Shown here: positions 43,716 to 52,760 of the stretch, piece after piece | How positions within the stretch are numbered: position 1 is the first letter of the stretch | Layout: every line of letters starts with the position of its first letter | DNA from: an uncultured Altererythrobacter sp. | Lineage (GTDB): Bacteria > Pseudomonadota > Alphaproteobacteria > Sphingomonadales > Sphingomonadaceae | Length of the DNA: 64,000 nucleotides | Assembly: GCA_947492235.1 (NCBI GenBank) | Contig: CANLLZ010000001.1 | Coordinates: 1,054,001-1,118,000 of the forward strand | Reading direction: 5' to 3' | Notes under the pieces: generated by a model | What the model was told of the DNA's origin: nothing | What the model saw: only the letters and a program-made list of their open reading frames with translations | Databases searched by the model: none | Made by a program: the position numbers and the translations under genes

Positions 43716-45120
43716 CCATTCCTATGACGTAGTAGTTTTGGGCAGTGGTCCTGGCGGCTATGTCGCCGCGATCCGCTGTGCGCAGCTTGGCCTGAAAACC
43801 GCGATTGTGGAGCGGGAACAGCTGGGCGGTATCTGCCTCAATTGGGGCTGCATCCCGACCAAGGCGCTGCTGCGCTCTGCCGAAGTGCTGCATCTGATGC
43901 AGAACGCAAGCGACTATGGCCTGGCCGCTAGTGGCATCGAGGCCGATCTGGAGGCTGTCGTAAAACGCAGCCGCGGCGTGGCCAAACAGCTCAATCAGGG
44001 CGTCACGCATCTGATGAAGAAGAACAAGATCACCGTGCATATGGGGGAAGGGCGGCTTACCGGCCCCACCTCGCTGACCGTAAAAGGCGAGAAGGGCGAA
44101 GAATCGCTGGAAGCCAAGCATGTAATCGTTGCGACCGGAGCACGCGCGCGCGACCTGCCGTTTGCACCTGCCGACGGGAAGCGGGTGTGGACCTACCGCA
44201 CCGCCATGACCCCGCCGGAAATGCCCAAGAAACTGCTGGTGATCGGCAGCGGCGCCATCGGCATCGAATTCGCCAGCTTCTACAACGACATGGGCGCGGA
44301 TGTGACCGTGGTCGAGATGCTGGACCGGATCGTGCCGGTCGAGGACGAGGAAGTGAGCGCTTTCCTCGAAAAATCGCTGACTAAACAGGGGATTGCTATC
44401 CATACCGGAACCGGTGTCGAGGACCTGAAACCCCATGCCAAGGGCGTGAAAGCCAAGATCAAGGGCGCCGACGGCAAGGTCACCGAGACCGATTACACAC
44501 ATGTCATTGTGGCCATCGGCATTGTCCCCAATACCGAGAATATCGGGTTGGAAAAGCTCACCGAAATGGACCGTGGCTTCATCCAGATCGACGGATACGG
44601 ACGCACCAAGACCAAGGGCTTGTGGGCAATCGGTGACTGCGTGCCCGGCCCATGGCTCGCGCATAAAGCAAGCCACGAGGGAGTGTGTGCTGCAGAGTCC
44701 ATTGCCAAGGAGCTCGGCAACGCCGAGGTGCACCCGCATGTAATGGACAAGCGCAACATACCGGGCTGCACCTATTGCCACCCGCAAGTCGCCAGCGTTG
44801 GCCTAACCGAAACGAAAGCGAAAGAGGCCGGCCATGAGGTGAAGGTCGGCAATTTCCCGTTCATGGGCAACGGCAAGGCCATCGCGCTGGGCGAAGCCAA
44901 CGGTTTCATCAAGACCGTGTTCGACGCGAAGACAGGCGAGCTGCTGGGCGCGCACATGATCGGCGCGGAAGTAACCGAACTGATCCAGGGCTATGTCGTC
45001 GGCAAGACGCTGGAGACGACCGAGGTTGAGCTGGGCAACACCGTCTTCGCGCATCCGACGCTCAGCGAAATGATGCACGAAAGTGTGCTGGCAGCCTACG
45101 GCAAGGCGCTGCATATCTGA
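43708..45120 (+). CDS. lpdA: Dihydrolipoamide dehydrogenase (E3)
   Basis: A 470-residue FAD flavoenzyme that reoxidises the lipoyl group of E2 with NAD+. The FAD motif is VVVLGSGPGGYVAAIRCAQLG and the redox disulfide is C43/C48 in GGICLNWGCIPTK, both written here in short form. The NAD motif LLVIGSGAIGIEFASFY and the C-terminal HPTLSEMMHE, with the catalytic histidine, are present. The start at 43708 overlaps the thioesterase stop by eight bases. The protein probably serves pyruvate dehydrogenase, whose E2 is encoded upstream. Confidence 0.96.
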   Translation: MADHSYDVVVLGSGPGGYVAAIRCAQLGLKTAIVEREQLGGICLNWGCIPTKALLRSAEVLHLMQNASDYGLAASGIEADLEAVVKRSRGVAKQLNQGVTHLMKKNKITVHMGEGRLTGPTSLTVKGEKGEESLEAKHVIVATGARARDLPFAPADGKRVWTYRTAMTPPEMPKKLLVIGSGAIGIEFASFYNDMGADVTVVEMLDRIVPVEDEEVSAFLEKSLTKQGIAIHTGTGVEDLKPHAKGVKAKIKGADGKVTETDYTHVIVAIGIVPNTENIGLEKLTEMDRGFIQIDGYGRTKTKGLWAIGDCVPGPWLAHKASHEGVCAAESIAKELGNAEVHPHVMDKRNIPGCTYCHPQVASVGLTETKAKEAGHEVKVGNFPFMGNGKAIALGEANGFIKTVFDAKTGELLGAHMIGAEVTELIQGYVVGKTLETTEVELGNTVFAHPTLSEMMHESVLAAYGKALHI

Positions 45121-45133
45121 GGGAGCGCGAGAA

Positions 45134-45153
45134 TTGGCGGACAGGGTGGGATT
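45134..45153. repeat. 20-base copy of the tRNA-Ser 3' end (att-like)
   Basis: TTGGCGGACAGGGTGGGATT is identical to 45254-45273, which is the 3' end of the tRNA-Ser gene (minus strand) including the encoded CCA. The two copies are 120 bases apart. Such tRNA-end copies mark attachment sites of integrated elements; here the intervening space is too small to hold one, so it may be a scar. Confidence 0.7.
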
Positions 45154-45254
45154 GGCCTTTGGCCGTCTCCGCTTGCGCTCCGACTCCGAACCGGGCGGGT
45201 TCGCCTGCGTCACGCATATCCGCCAATCCGCCATCCCTTTCAGGGCCGGCGGTT

Positions 45255-45344
45255 TGGCGGACAGGGTGGGATTCGAACCCACGGTACGCTTGCGCGCACG
45301 CTGGTTTTCAAGACCAGTGCATTCAACCGCTCTGCCACCTGTCC
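45255..45344 (-). tRNA. tRNA-Ser (UGA)
   Basis: The minus strand folds as a class II tRNA of 90 bases including the encoded CCA. The 5' end GGACAGG pairs with CCTGTCC at the 3' end, followed by discriminator G and CCA. The anticodon stem-loop ACTGGTCTTGAAAACCAGC carries TGA. The long variable arm GCGTGCGCGCAAGCGTACC is typical of serine tRNAs. The T arm GTGGGTTCGAATCCCAC is canonical. Confidence 0.93.
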
Positions 45345-45354
45345 GCTGGATCGC

Positions 45355-45383
45355 TCGCTAGCGCCGTTCGAAGCGATTGTCAC
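45355..45383 (-). promoter_or_regulatory. Probable promoter of tRNA-Ser
   Basis: On the minus strand GTGACA (45383-45378) and TAGCGA (45360-45355) are 17 bases apart, and the tRNA begins 10 bases after the -10 element. The spacing is ideal for a sigma-70 promoter, though each hexamer has mismatches. Confidence 0.4.
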
Positions 45384-45468
45384 CTAGGGTAAAATTGCTC
45401 GCCAAAACGGGGCGTATGTGCGGGGAAAGTCATTGGCGCTTCATGCCGGATGTGAGACAAGCGGAGCT

Positions 45469-46488
45469 ATGAACGTAAAGCGCCTCTTCATCGCCGCAGC
45501 TGCCTTTGTCATGGCAGCGCCCGTCACGCCGTCCGCCGCACAGGACATGTCGTTTGACGCTTATCTCCAGATCCTGATGGCGCGCAGCCGCGCTGAAGGG
45601 GTGAGCGAGGCGACTTTGCAGCGCATGACTGCCGGTCTCACGCCCAACAGCCGGGTCATCCAGCTCGATCAGGGGCAACCGGGCTCACCGACGCGCAGCG
45701 GCTACCCGGCGTTGCAGCCTTACCTCAATACGCATGTGAACAGCACGCGGATCGCCAATGGGCGCCGGACTTTTGCATCCACGCGCAGCATCGGACAGTC
45801 GGTGGAAGCACAATACGGGGTGCCTCACGAGATCCTGATCGCGATCTGGGGGCACGAAACGAATTACGGCTCCTATCGCGGGAACTTTGATCTCGCCCGC
45901 TCACTCGCCACGCTCGCCTGGGAAGGCCGCCGCCGCGAGCTCTTCAGCAGCGAATTTGTCGCGCTGATGAAAGTGGCCGACAAGGGCTATTCCCGCAGCG
46001 AACTGGTCGGCAGCTGGGCGGGAGCGTTCGGCAATCCGCAATTCCTCCCGAGCGTCTATCTGCGCCTCGCCACCGATGGCGACGGGGACGGGCGTGCCAA
46101 CATTTTCACCAATCGTGCAGACACGCTCGCCTCGATTGCGCGCTACTTTCAGGATTCGGGTTGGCGCACCGGACAGCCATGGGGCGTGCGCGCTTCGGTA
46201 CCCTCGGGATTCAATTTCGACCGGGTCGATAACGAGGTTTTTGCGCCGGTGTGCGACCGGGTGCATGAACGCCACAGTCAGTGGAAGCCGGTCTCGGAAT
46301 GGCGGAATTTGGGGGTTCAGCCGCAGCAATATCTTGCCGATGACGTCATGACTTCGCTGTTTCAGCCGGACGGTCCGGGCACGCGTGCATGGCTATTAAC
46401 CTCAAATTATCGAGTTATCCTCGAATATAACTGCTCCAATTACTACGCCATGAGTGTGGGGCTGTTAGCTGATGAGATTGCTCGATAA
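45469..46488 (+). CDS. Lytic murein transglycosylase, MltB-like
   Basis: A 339-residue exported enzyme with a signal peptide ending SAAQ around residue 24. It has the MltB-type fold: IAIWGHETNYGSYRG supplies the catalytic glutamate E130, and WAGAFGNPQFLPSVY and DGDGDGRANI are family motifs. It cuts peptidoglycan between MurNAc and GlcNAc, forming 1,6-anhydro-MurNAc. The start at 45469 has GCGGAG just upstream; the ORF could begin at 45418 but lacks a signal peptide there. It overlaps the RlpA-like gene by 17 bases and heads a long operon. Confidence 0.92.
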   Translation: MNVKRLFIAAAAFVMAAPVTPSAAQDMSFDAYLQILMARSRAEGVSEATLQRMTAGLTPNSRVIQLDQGQPGSPTRSGYPALQPYLNTHVNSTRIANGRRTFASTRSIGQSVEAQYGVPHEILIAIWGHETNYGSYRGNFDLARSLATLAWEGRRRELFSSEFVALMKVADKGYSRSELVGSWAGAFGNPQFLPSVYLRLATDGDGDGRANIFTNRADTLASIARYFQDSGWRTGQPWGVRASVPSGFNFDRVDNEVFAPVCDRVHERHSQWKPVSEWRNLGVQPQQYLADDVMTSLFQPDGPGTRAWLLTSNYRVILEYNCSNYYAMSVGLLADEIAR

Positions 46489-47665
46489 TGCTGTTCGCAA
46501 GGGACTGATCCTCGGTCTGAGTGTTGTTCTGGCCGCCTGCGGGCGGGGAGGCGAGGAGCCTCGCGCGCTCGCCAGTGCGTCGGACATGCCGGTCCAATCG
46601 GACGCTTTCGGGCCAGCAGCGGACTATCCTCAGGTGCTGGGCGACCCGTTTACCGTCGATGGCCAACGCTACACGCCCCAAGATGTGCTCAGCTATGATT
46701 CGGTGGGCTATGCTACGCTGGATGCGGGCGCTGGCTCCGGGATTACCGTTTCTCACAAGACCCTGCCGATGCCGAGCTATGTCGAGATCACTTCGCTCGA
46801 TACCGGCGCGACAATTCTGGCCCGCGTCACCACGCGCGGCCCGATGACAGCTTCGCGGCTGGTTGGCCTTTCGCCCGTTGCAGCCACACAAATCGGCGTT
46901 GGCGAAGGCGGAGCGGTTCGCGTCCGCCGTGTGAATCCGCCAGAGCATGAGCGCGCCAAGCTGCGCGCGGGCCAATCCGTCCCTAATCGCCTCGAAATGC
47001 CGAGGTCTCTGGTCGCAGTCTTGCGTGAGAAGCTGCCTGCAACCGGTTCGGCAAGCCTGCGCTCCCCCGCAGCCGAAAGTGCCCGCGCGACCATGGTGCA
47101 GGGGGATATGCCCCAAACTGGCGGTTCGGCCGCTCCACAAGCAATTGCGAATGTTGCCGTGCAGCCCAGCCAAACAGCCTCAGCGCCAGTTACAAGCGGA
47201 CTTGCGCAGAGCTTCGATAGTGCCTTCGCAGACCGCCGGACGGCCAATCGGTCCTATCCGCTGCCGCCGTTGACGGGCGTTGCAATGTCGCCACCAGTGC
47301 GCGCCTTGCCCCCGGTGGCGCAGACACCGCGCCCGGTGGTCGTCGCTCAACAGGCAGCGCCGCCTGCCAACTTCTCGCTGCCAGGACGCGTAACGCAAGC
47401 CTCCGCCGCACCAGAACCGCGCGCCACCCGGGCACCAGCGGCAGTTGCAACTGACAATTCCGGTTTCGTAATTCAGGCCGCCGCATTCTCCAGCAAGAGC
47501 AATGCCGAACGAGCTGCTGACCGTCTTGACGGTTTCGTCCGTAAGGCAGGCCGCTTCTACCGCGTCCGCACCGGCCCCTACGCCACCCGTGGACAGGCCG
47601 AGGCAGCGCTCGCCAAGGTCCGTGCAGCCGGTTATAGCGACGCGCGAGTGTTCACCTCAGGATAG
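46472..47665 (+). CDS. RlpA-like septal lipoprotein with SPOR domain
   Basis: A 397-residue lipoprotein with lipobox LAAC (C23). Residues about 75-155 form an RlpA-type double-psi beta-barrel (VSHKTLPMPSYVEI, then ARVTTRGPMTASRLVGLS). A 170-residue Ala/Pro-rich linker follows, and residues 326-397 are a SPOR domain (VIQAAAFSSKSNAERA, YRVRTGPYATR) that would target the protein to septal glycan. In active RlpA proteins the barrel has NDRGP and IDLS; here these read TTRGP and VGLS, so the lytic activity may be lost. The gene starts inside the preceding transglycosylase gene. Confidence 0.87.
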   Translation: MRLLDNAVRKGLILGLSVVLAACGRGGEEPRALASASDMPVQSDAFGPAADYPQVLGDPFTVDGQRYTPQDVLSYDSVGYATLDAGAGSGITVSHKTLPMPSYVEITSLDTGATILARVTTRGPMTASRLVGLSPVAATQIGVGEGGAVRVRRVNPPEHERAKLRAGQSVPNRLEMPRSLVAVLREKLPATGSASLRSPAAESARATMVQGDMPQTGGSAAPQAIANVAVQPSQTASAPVTSGLAQSFDSAFADRRTANRSYPLPPLTGVAMSPPVRALPPVAQTPRPVVVAQQAAPPANFSLPGRVTQASAAPEPRATRAPAAVATDNSGFVIQAAAFSSKSNAERAADRLDGFVRKAGRFYRVRTGPYATRGQAEAALAKVRAAGYSDARVFTSG

Positions 47666-47683
47666 AGACTGCCGGCCCTGCCG

Positions 47684-48853
47684 GTGGCGGGGCTGGAATT
47701 GGGCAAGACGTCCGTATATTTGACTGCATCGGCTGCGCTGGTCGCGGCGGCCCCGCTTTGCGCGCAAACGCAAATCGCTCCGCCCGGCGCGGATGAAATA
47801 CCGATTGCGCTGATGCTGGACCTGAGCAGCAATCAGACTTTGCTCGCAAGAGAAGCTAATCGCCGATTTGTCCCCGCCTCCATCACCAAGGTGATGACGG
47901 CCTATACGGCTTTCGAAATGCTCGAGTCGGGAAAGCTGGTCCCAAACCAGCGCATGACCGTCAGCGATGCGACATTCGAAGAATGGAGCGGCAAGGGTTC
48001 CAGCATGTTCGTGGGACGCGGAGACGTGATCCCGGTTGATCAATTGCTGATGGGCATCACGACGATTTCCGCCAATGACGGCTCCGTTGTGCTGGGGGAG
48101 GGGGCCTCCGGCTCAGCCGCGAACTGGATCAAGGCGATGAACGCCAACGCTCAGGCCATCGGCATGCGTGACAGCCGGTTCGGCACGCCCAATGGCTGGC
48201 CGGATCAAGGCTATACGTTCAGCACGGCGCGCGATCTGACCACATTGGCAAAGGCCATTCTTACGCGTCACCCGTCCAAGTTCCGGCGCTATTTCGGCCA
48301 TCGGGGAATGGAGTTTAACGGTATTGCGCAGGAAAACCACGATCCCATCAGCGGCATCGTGGAAGGAGCCGACGGCTTTAAAACCGGCTTCACCAATCAG
48401 GCCGGTTACGGCTTTCTCGGTACCGCAGAACGGGATGGCCGCCGCCTGATCATGGTCGTGGCGGGGGCCGCGCGGGAATCGATCCGCGACCGTGCTGCAC
48501 GCGAATTCATCGAGTGGGGGTTCAATGCTTTCGACAGTCGCCTGCTGTTTGGACGCGGTGCGAATGTCGGCATCGCGCGGGTCCAGGACGGTACGGTCGA
48601 TCAGGTGGGATTATCGGCAGCGGGCCCTATCAGGATCGCGCTGCCCAAAGACGGCGCGGACAATGTCCGGGTTTCTGTTGTCTACCGCGGGCCTGTTCCG
48701 GCTCCGATTGCGCAGGGGGAAGAGATCGCGAAACTACGCATCGTAGTTGATGGTCTGCCGCCGACCCACGTTCCGCTTGTCGCCTCGCAATCGGTCGAGC
48801 AGGCCACCTTCTTCGGTCGTATCGGCAATGCATTTGGATCACTATTCTCATGA
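47684..48853 (+). CDS. D-alanyl-D-alanine carboxypeptidase (class C PBP)
   Basis: A 389-residue exported penicillin-binding protein that trims the terminal D-Ala from peptidoglycan stems. The three active-site motifs are S66-IT-K69, S129-A-N131 and K233-TG. A signal peptide ends near LCAQ at residue 27. The C-terminal beta domain is present, and a final amphipathic helix (FFGRIGNAFGSLF) probably tethers the enzyme to the membrane. The start is GTG at 47684, with a TTG at 47699 as an alternative. The stop overlaps tmk by four bases. Confidence 0.93.
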   Translation: MAGLELGKTSVYLTASAALVAAAPLCAQTQIAPPGADEIPIALMLDLSSNQTLLAREANRRFVPASITKVMTAYTAFEMLESGKLVPNQRMTVSDATFEEWSGKGSSMFVGRGDVIPVDQLLMGITTISANDGSVVLGEGASGSAANWIKAMNANAQAIGMRDSRFGTPNGWPDQGYTFSTARDLTTLAKAILTRHPSKFRRYFGHRGMEFNGIAQENHDPISGIVEGADGFKTGFTNQAGYGFLGTAERDGRRLIMVVAGAARESIRDRAAREFIEWGFNAFDSRLLFGRGANVGIARVQDGTVDQVGLSAAGPIRIALPKDGADNVRVSVVYRGPVPAPIAQGEEIAKLRIVVDGLPPTHVPLVASQSVEQATFFGRIGNAFGSLFS

Positions 48854-49485
48854 GGCAGGGCAAATTCATCGCACTGGAGGGGGGCGAAGGGACCGGGAAA
48901 TCCACCCAGTGCCGGATGCTGGCCAAGGCGCTCGATACTCGCGGCATTGCGACGCAGATCACGCGCGAACCTGGTGGTACGCCGGGTGCCGAGGCGATCC
49001 GCACAATGCTGCTGGATCCACCGGGTGAAGGCTGGGGCGCCGAGGCCGAAGCGCTGCTTTTCGCAGCCGCGCGCTCCGATCATGTCACGACACGCATTGA
49101 GCCATCACTGGAGGCCGGGCGTTGGGTCATTTGTGATCGCTTTGTCGATTCAAGCCGTGCCTATCAGGGCGGGGCAGGTGGTCTTGGCGACGAGACAATA
49201 ACCGCGCTCCACCAAATCGGCTCACGCGGATTGCGCCCTGATTGCACGATCCTGATCGACGTACCGGCAGAAGTGACGGCCACGCGTTTGGCCAAAAGGG
49301 ATGCCGGCAACAGCGATGCGATCGGGGGCAGGGGCACTGAATATCACGCAGCCGTCCGCCAGACATTTCTGGAGCTTGCCGAGCGTGATCCGGGAGGTTT
49401 CGTCGTCATTGATGGTGAAGCCGGGCCGGACGAGGTACATTCTCGCATCATGGCCGCGCTCGAGCCATTGCTGGCTGCCGCATGA
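48850..49485 (+). CDS. tmk: Thymidylate kinase
   Basis: A 211-residue kinase that phosphorylates dTMP to dTDP. The P-loop GGEGTGKSTQCRML is at the N-terminus. The DR(F/Y) motif region CDRFVDSSRAYQGG and the LID region around RLAKRDAGNSDAIGG complete the family pattern. Its ATG overlaps the carboxypeptidase stop and its stop overlaps holB, both by four bases. The order transglycosylase-RlpA-carboxypeptidase-tmk-holB-metG-tatD is shared by many alphaproteobacteria. Confidence 0.96.
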   Translation: MRQGKFIALEGGEGTGKSTQCRMLAKALDTRGIATQITREPGGTPGAEAIRTMLLDPPGEGWGAEAEALLFAAARSDHVTTRIEPSLEAGRWVICDRFVDSSRAYQGGAGGLGDETITALHQIGSRGLRPDCTILIDVPAEVTATRLAKRDAGNSDAIGGRGTEYHAAVRQTFLELAERDPGGFVVIDGEAGPDEVHSRIMAALEPLLAAA

Positions 49486-50432
49486 AAAATCCCCGCTCGA
49501 CACCAGCATGGTCCGAATGGCGTGAGGCGCGACAAGGTGCGCGGATGCATCACGGTTGGATACTCGCGGGCAAGCGCGGGCTGGAGAAGCGCGCCTTTGC
49601 TCAAGCCGCTGCACGCGATCTGGTCGGAGATACGGGTGAGGGGGACCACCCCGATATCCTGTTGCTCGACCATCCGCCGAAGGACGACAAGGAAGCACGC
49701 AAGAAGGCCGACGGCAAACCATATGAACGGGCCCGCAATATCAAGATCGACCAGATACGCGCGATGCAGCGCCGACTAAACACGCGGCCAACCATGGGCG
49801 ATAATCGCGCGATCATCATCGACCCCGCAGACGACATGGAAACTGCGGCGTCCAACGCACTGCTCAAAACACTAGAAGAGCCACCGGTAGGCACCACAAT
49901 CTTTCTGATTGCCCATCGGCCTTCGCGGCTGCTTCCCACCATTCGCTCGCGCTGCCGGATTCTCCGGTTTGCTCCGGTGGAGGATGCAGCAATCCACGCC
50001 GCTGTCGCCGATCAATCGCCGGAAACGCAGGCCGAGCTTCGTGAGGCGGCAGTGCATGCCGCCGGAGGATCACCGGGGATGGCGCTGTCCTACCTGAAAC
50101 ATGACATGGGCAAAATCGACCAGTTGCTGCGCCGTATAGCGCATGAGGGCGACCGTGATTTTACGCTGCGCGGTGCGCTCTCGGCCGCTATCGGAACGCG
50201 CCCGGATCGCGAACGCCAGAGCGTCCTGTTCGATCTTTCCCGCGCGATCCTGACCGACAGGATGACCGATACGCCCCGCGAAGACCTGGCCAAACTTGCC
50301 GATGCTCATTCAGATCTGGTGGAGCTTGCTGCGCAGGCTCCGATCTACAATTTCGACGCAAACTTTCTGGTGATGGAAATCGGCGGCTTGCTCGCATCGG
50401 TCGCGGGCAATAGGAGCAGCGCCAATGTCTGA
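49482..50432 (+). CDS. holB: DNA polymerase III delta' subunit
   Basis: A 316-residue clamp-loader subunit. The N-terminal MHHGWILAGKRGLEKRAFAQA is the family's P-loop-like region, in which the Walker A motif is degenerate as expected for delta'. The segment TRPTMGDNRAIIIDPADDME contains the Walker B-like strand, followed by NALLKTLEEPP and the arginine finger-like SRCRILRF. The ATG overlaps the tmk stop (ATGA) and the end overlaps metG by eight bases. The protein is a structural clamp-loader component rather than an ATPase. Confidence 0.94.
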   Translation: MKNPRSTPAWSEWREARQGARMHHGWILAGKRGLEKRAFAQAAARDLVGDTGEGDHPDILLLDHPPKDDKEARKKADGKPYERARNIKIDQIRAMQRRLNTRPTMGDNRAIIIDPADDMETAASNALLKTLEEPPVGTTIFLIAHRPSRLLPTIRSRCRILRFAPVEDAAIHAAVADQSPETQAELREAAVHAAGGSPGMALSYLKHDMGKIDQLLRRIAHEGDRDFTLRGALSAAIGTRPDRERQSVLFDLSRAILTDRMTDTPREDLAKLADAHSDLVELAAQAPIYNFDANFLVMEIGGLLASVAGNRSSANV

Positions 50433-51984
50433 TCCCTATTACATCACCACCGCAATCCATTATCCCAACGGCAAGCCGCATATCGGCCATGCTTACGAGA
50501 CGATTGCTGCCGACGTTCTGGCCCGTTTCTACCGCCTCCAAGGACGCGAGGTGCGCTTCCAGACCGGGACCGACGAACACGGACTGAAAATGGCGCAGAA
50601 GGCGCGCGATCTGGGCATTACGCCGCGCGCGCTGGCTGACGAGATGAGCGGCGCATTTCGCGATCTGTTCGAACAGCTGGACATTACCTACGACCGGTTC
50701 ATCCGTACCACTGACCAGGACCACCACCGCGCCAGCCAGGCCATCTGGCAAGCGATGGAAGCGAAGGGCGACCTTTATTTGGATCGCTACGAGGGGTGGT
50801 ATTCCGTCCGCGACGAAGCCTATTACGATGAAAGCGAGTTGATCGAGGGGGAGGGCGGAGAGAAGCTGTCGCCCCAATCGACGCCGGTGGAATGGACCGA
50901 GGAAGAGACGTGGTTCTTCCGCCTGTCGAAATATCAGGACCAATTGCTCACGCTACTGAAAACCCCGGGTTTCCTCGAGCCGGAAAGCCGCCGCAATGAG
51001 ATGATCTCGTTTGTTTCCGGTGGTTTACGCGATCTATCTGTTAGCCGGACGAGCTTTGACTGGGGCGTGAAGGTTCCCGGCAGCGAAGCCCACGTGATGT
51101 ATGTCTGGGTCGATGCGCTGACCAACTACCTGACCGGTCTTGGTTATCCCGATAAAACAGAAGATTACGCCAAGTTCTGGCCTGCCAGTCTGCATCTGAT
51201 TGGCAAGGATATTGTCCGTTTCCACACAGTATATTGGCCCGCCTTCCTGATGAGTGCCGATTTGCCGCTTCCGAAGCAGGTCTTCGGGCATGGTTTCCTG
51301 CTCAATCGCGGGCAGAAGGAAAGCAAGTCGCTGGGCAACGTGACGGATCCCGGTGAGCTGGCGGAGCGCTTCGGAGTCGACAATCTGCGCTATTTCCTGA
51401 TGCGCGAAATCGCATTCGGACAGGACGGCAGCTACTCTGCCGAAGCCATCGTCACCCGCTGCAATGCAGAATTGGCCAACAGCTTCGGCAATCTTGCGCA
51501 GCGCACATTGTCGATGATTTCCAAGAATATGGATGGAAAGCTTGAAGCTTTCGAGCTGACCGAAGACGACACGGCGCTCCTCGGCACAGTGCGCGAAGCG
51601 TGCCGCAACGGGCTGCCGAATGGGTTCGAGAAACTGGCGTTCTCCAACGGCATCGAGGAATGGATCAAGGCGGTCTACGCCTGCAATCAATATGTCGACG
51701 AACAGGCGCCGTGGGGCCTGAAGAAGACTGACCCCGAGCGAATGAAGGCGGTGCTCCAGACCCTGTTCGTCGCCATCCGAGATCTCGCCATTGCAATCCA
51801 ACCCGTGGTCCCTGCCAAGGCAAACGCTGTTCTTGATCAGCTGGGAGCTGCAGCGGACGACCGCGATTATACGGCTCTGACGAACGAATCCTGGTTCGAT
51901 GCATTGGTGGATGCAGGACACATTGTTGAAAAGCCGACACCGATTTTCCCGCGTCTCGAAATGCCCGAAGAAGAAACCGCCTGA
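50425..51984 (+). CDS. metG: Methionyl-tRNA synthetase
   Basis: A 519-residue class I synthetase. The HIGH motif is in PNGKPHIGHAYE near residue 19 and the KMSKS-equivalent is KESKSLGN near residue 297. It lacks the zinc-knuckle cysteines and the C-terminal dimerisation domain, as in the MetG2-type enzymes. It charges tRNA-Met for initiation and elongation. The start overlaps holB by eight bases and the stop shares one base with the next ATG, so it is inside the operon. Confidence 0.96.
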   Translation: MSDPYYITTAIHYPNGKPHIGHAYETIAADVLARFYRLQGREVRFQTGTDEHGLKMAQKARDLGITPRALADEMSGAFRDLFEQLDITYDRFIRTTDQDHHRASQAIWQAMEAKGDLYLDRYEGWYSVRDEAYYDESELIEGEGGEKLSPQSTPVEWTEEETWFFRLSKYQDQLLTLLKTPGFLEPESRRNEMISFVSGGLRDLSVSRTSFDWGVKVPGSEAHVMYVWVDALTNYLTGLGYPDKTEDYAKFWPASLHLIGKDIVRFHTVYWPAFLMSADLPLPKQVFGHGFLLNRGQKESKSLGNVTDPGELAERFGVDNLRYFLMREIAFGQDGSYSAEAIVTRCNAELANSFGNLAQRTLSMISKNMDGKLEAFELTEDDTALLGTVREACRNGLPNGFEKLAFSNGIEEWIKAVYACNQYVDEQAPWGLKKTDPERMKAVLQTLFVAIRDLAIAIQPVVPAKANAVLDQLGAAADDRDYTALTNESWFDALVDAGHIVEKPTPIFPRLEMPEEETA

Positions 51985-52760
51985 TGCTGATCGATAGCCA
52001 TTGCCATCTGGAATATGACGGCCTGGTCGAGAACCAGGAAGCTGTCTTGCAACGTGCGCGTGATGCCGGAGTAGGGGGCTTCCTCAACATTTCGACCCGC
52101 CACAGCGAATGGGAGCGGGTGGTTGGCACCGCGCAGCGCGAGAGCGATGTCTGGGCCAGTGTCGGCATTCACCCGCACGAGGCCGATGCACATGAAAATC
52201 TGGGCCGCGATATACTGGCCGAAGCGACGAAGGCAGAGCGCGTCGTCGGCATCGGGGAGACCGGTCTCGACTATTACTACGACAAGTCCGACCGGCAGGT
52301 GCAGCAGGACCTGTTCCGGATGCATATCGGCGTCGCCCGCGAAACGGGTTTACCTCTCATTATCCATACCCGCGATGCGGAGGACGACACCGCCGCCATC
52401 CTTGCACACGAGAAGGAAAAGGGCGCTTTCCCCGCGCTGATCCATTGCTTTACGGCATCGGCCGATTTTGGTCGAAAGGTCCTCGATATGGGATTGTCTA
52501 TCTCCATCTCGGGCATCGTCACGTTCAAGAATGCCAAAGACTTGCAGGCTGTTGCAGCAGAAATCCCTGCCGACCGGCTGCTGGTCGAAACGGACAGCCC
52601 GTTTCTTTCTCCCGTCCCGCATCGCGGCAAACCGTGCGAACCGGCATTTGTGCGCAACACCGCGGAATTTCTCGCCGAATTGCGTGGAGAGTCCTTCGAC
52701 GAACTGGCTGAGCGCACGACCCACAATTTCCATGAGCTGTTCAGTCGGACAGCTGCGTGA
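51984..52760 (+). CDS. TatD-family metal-dependent hydrolase
   Basis: A 258-residue TIM-barrel metal hydrolase of the TatD nuclease family. The ligands are visible in order: DSHCHLE at the N-terminus, GETGLDYYYD, IHTRDAEDD and LVETDSPFLSP. TatD proteins degrade DNA or RNA, often 3'-5', and function in repair or apoptosis-like DNA turnover. Its ATG shares one base with the metG stop codon (TGATG), so translation is coupled. The following gene starts four bases before its stop. Confidence 0.94.
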   Translation: MLIDSHCHLEYDGLVENQEAVLQRARDAGVGGFLNISTRHSEWERVVGTAQRESDVWASVGIHPHEADAHENLGRDILAEATKAERVVGIGETGLDYYYDKSDRQVQQDLFRMHIGVARETGLPLIIHTRDAEDDTAAILAHEKEKGAFPALIHCFTASADFGRKVLDMGLSISISGIVTFKNAKDLQAVAAEIPADRLLVETDSPFLSPVPHRGKPCEPAFVRNTAEFLAELRGESFDELAERTTHNFHELFSRTAA

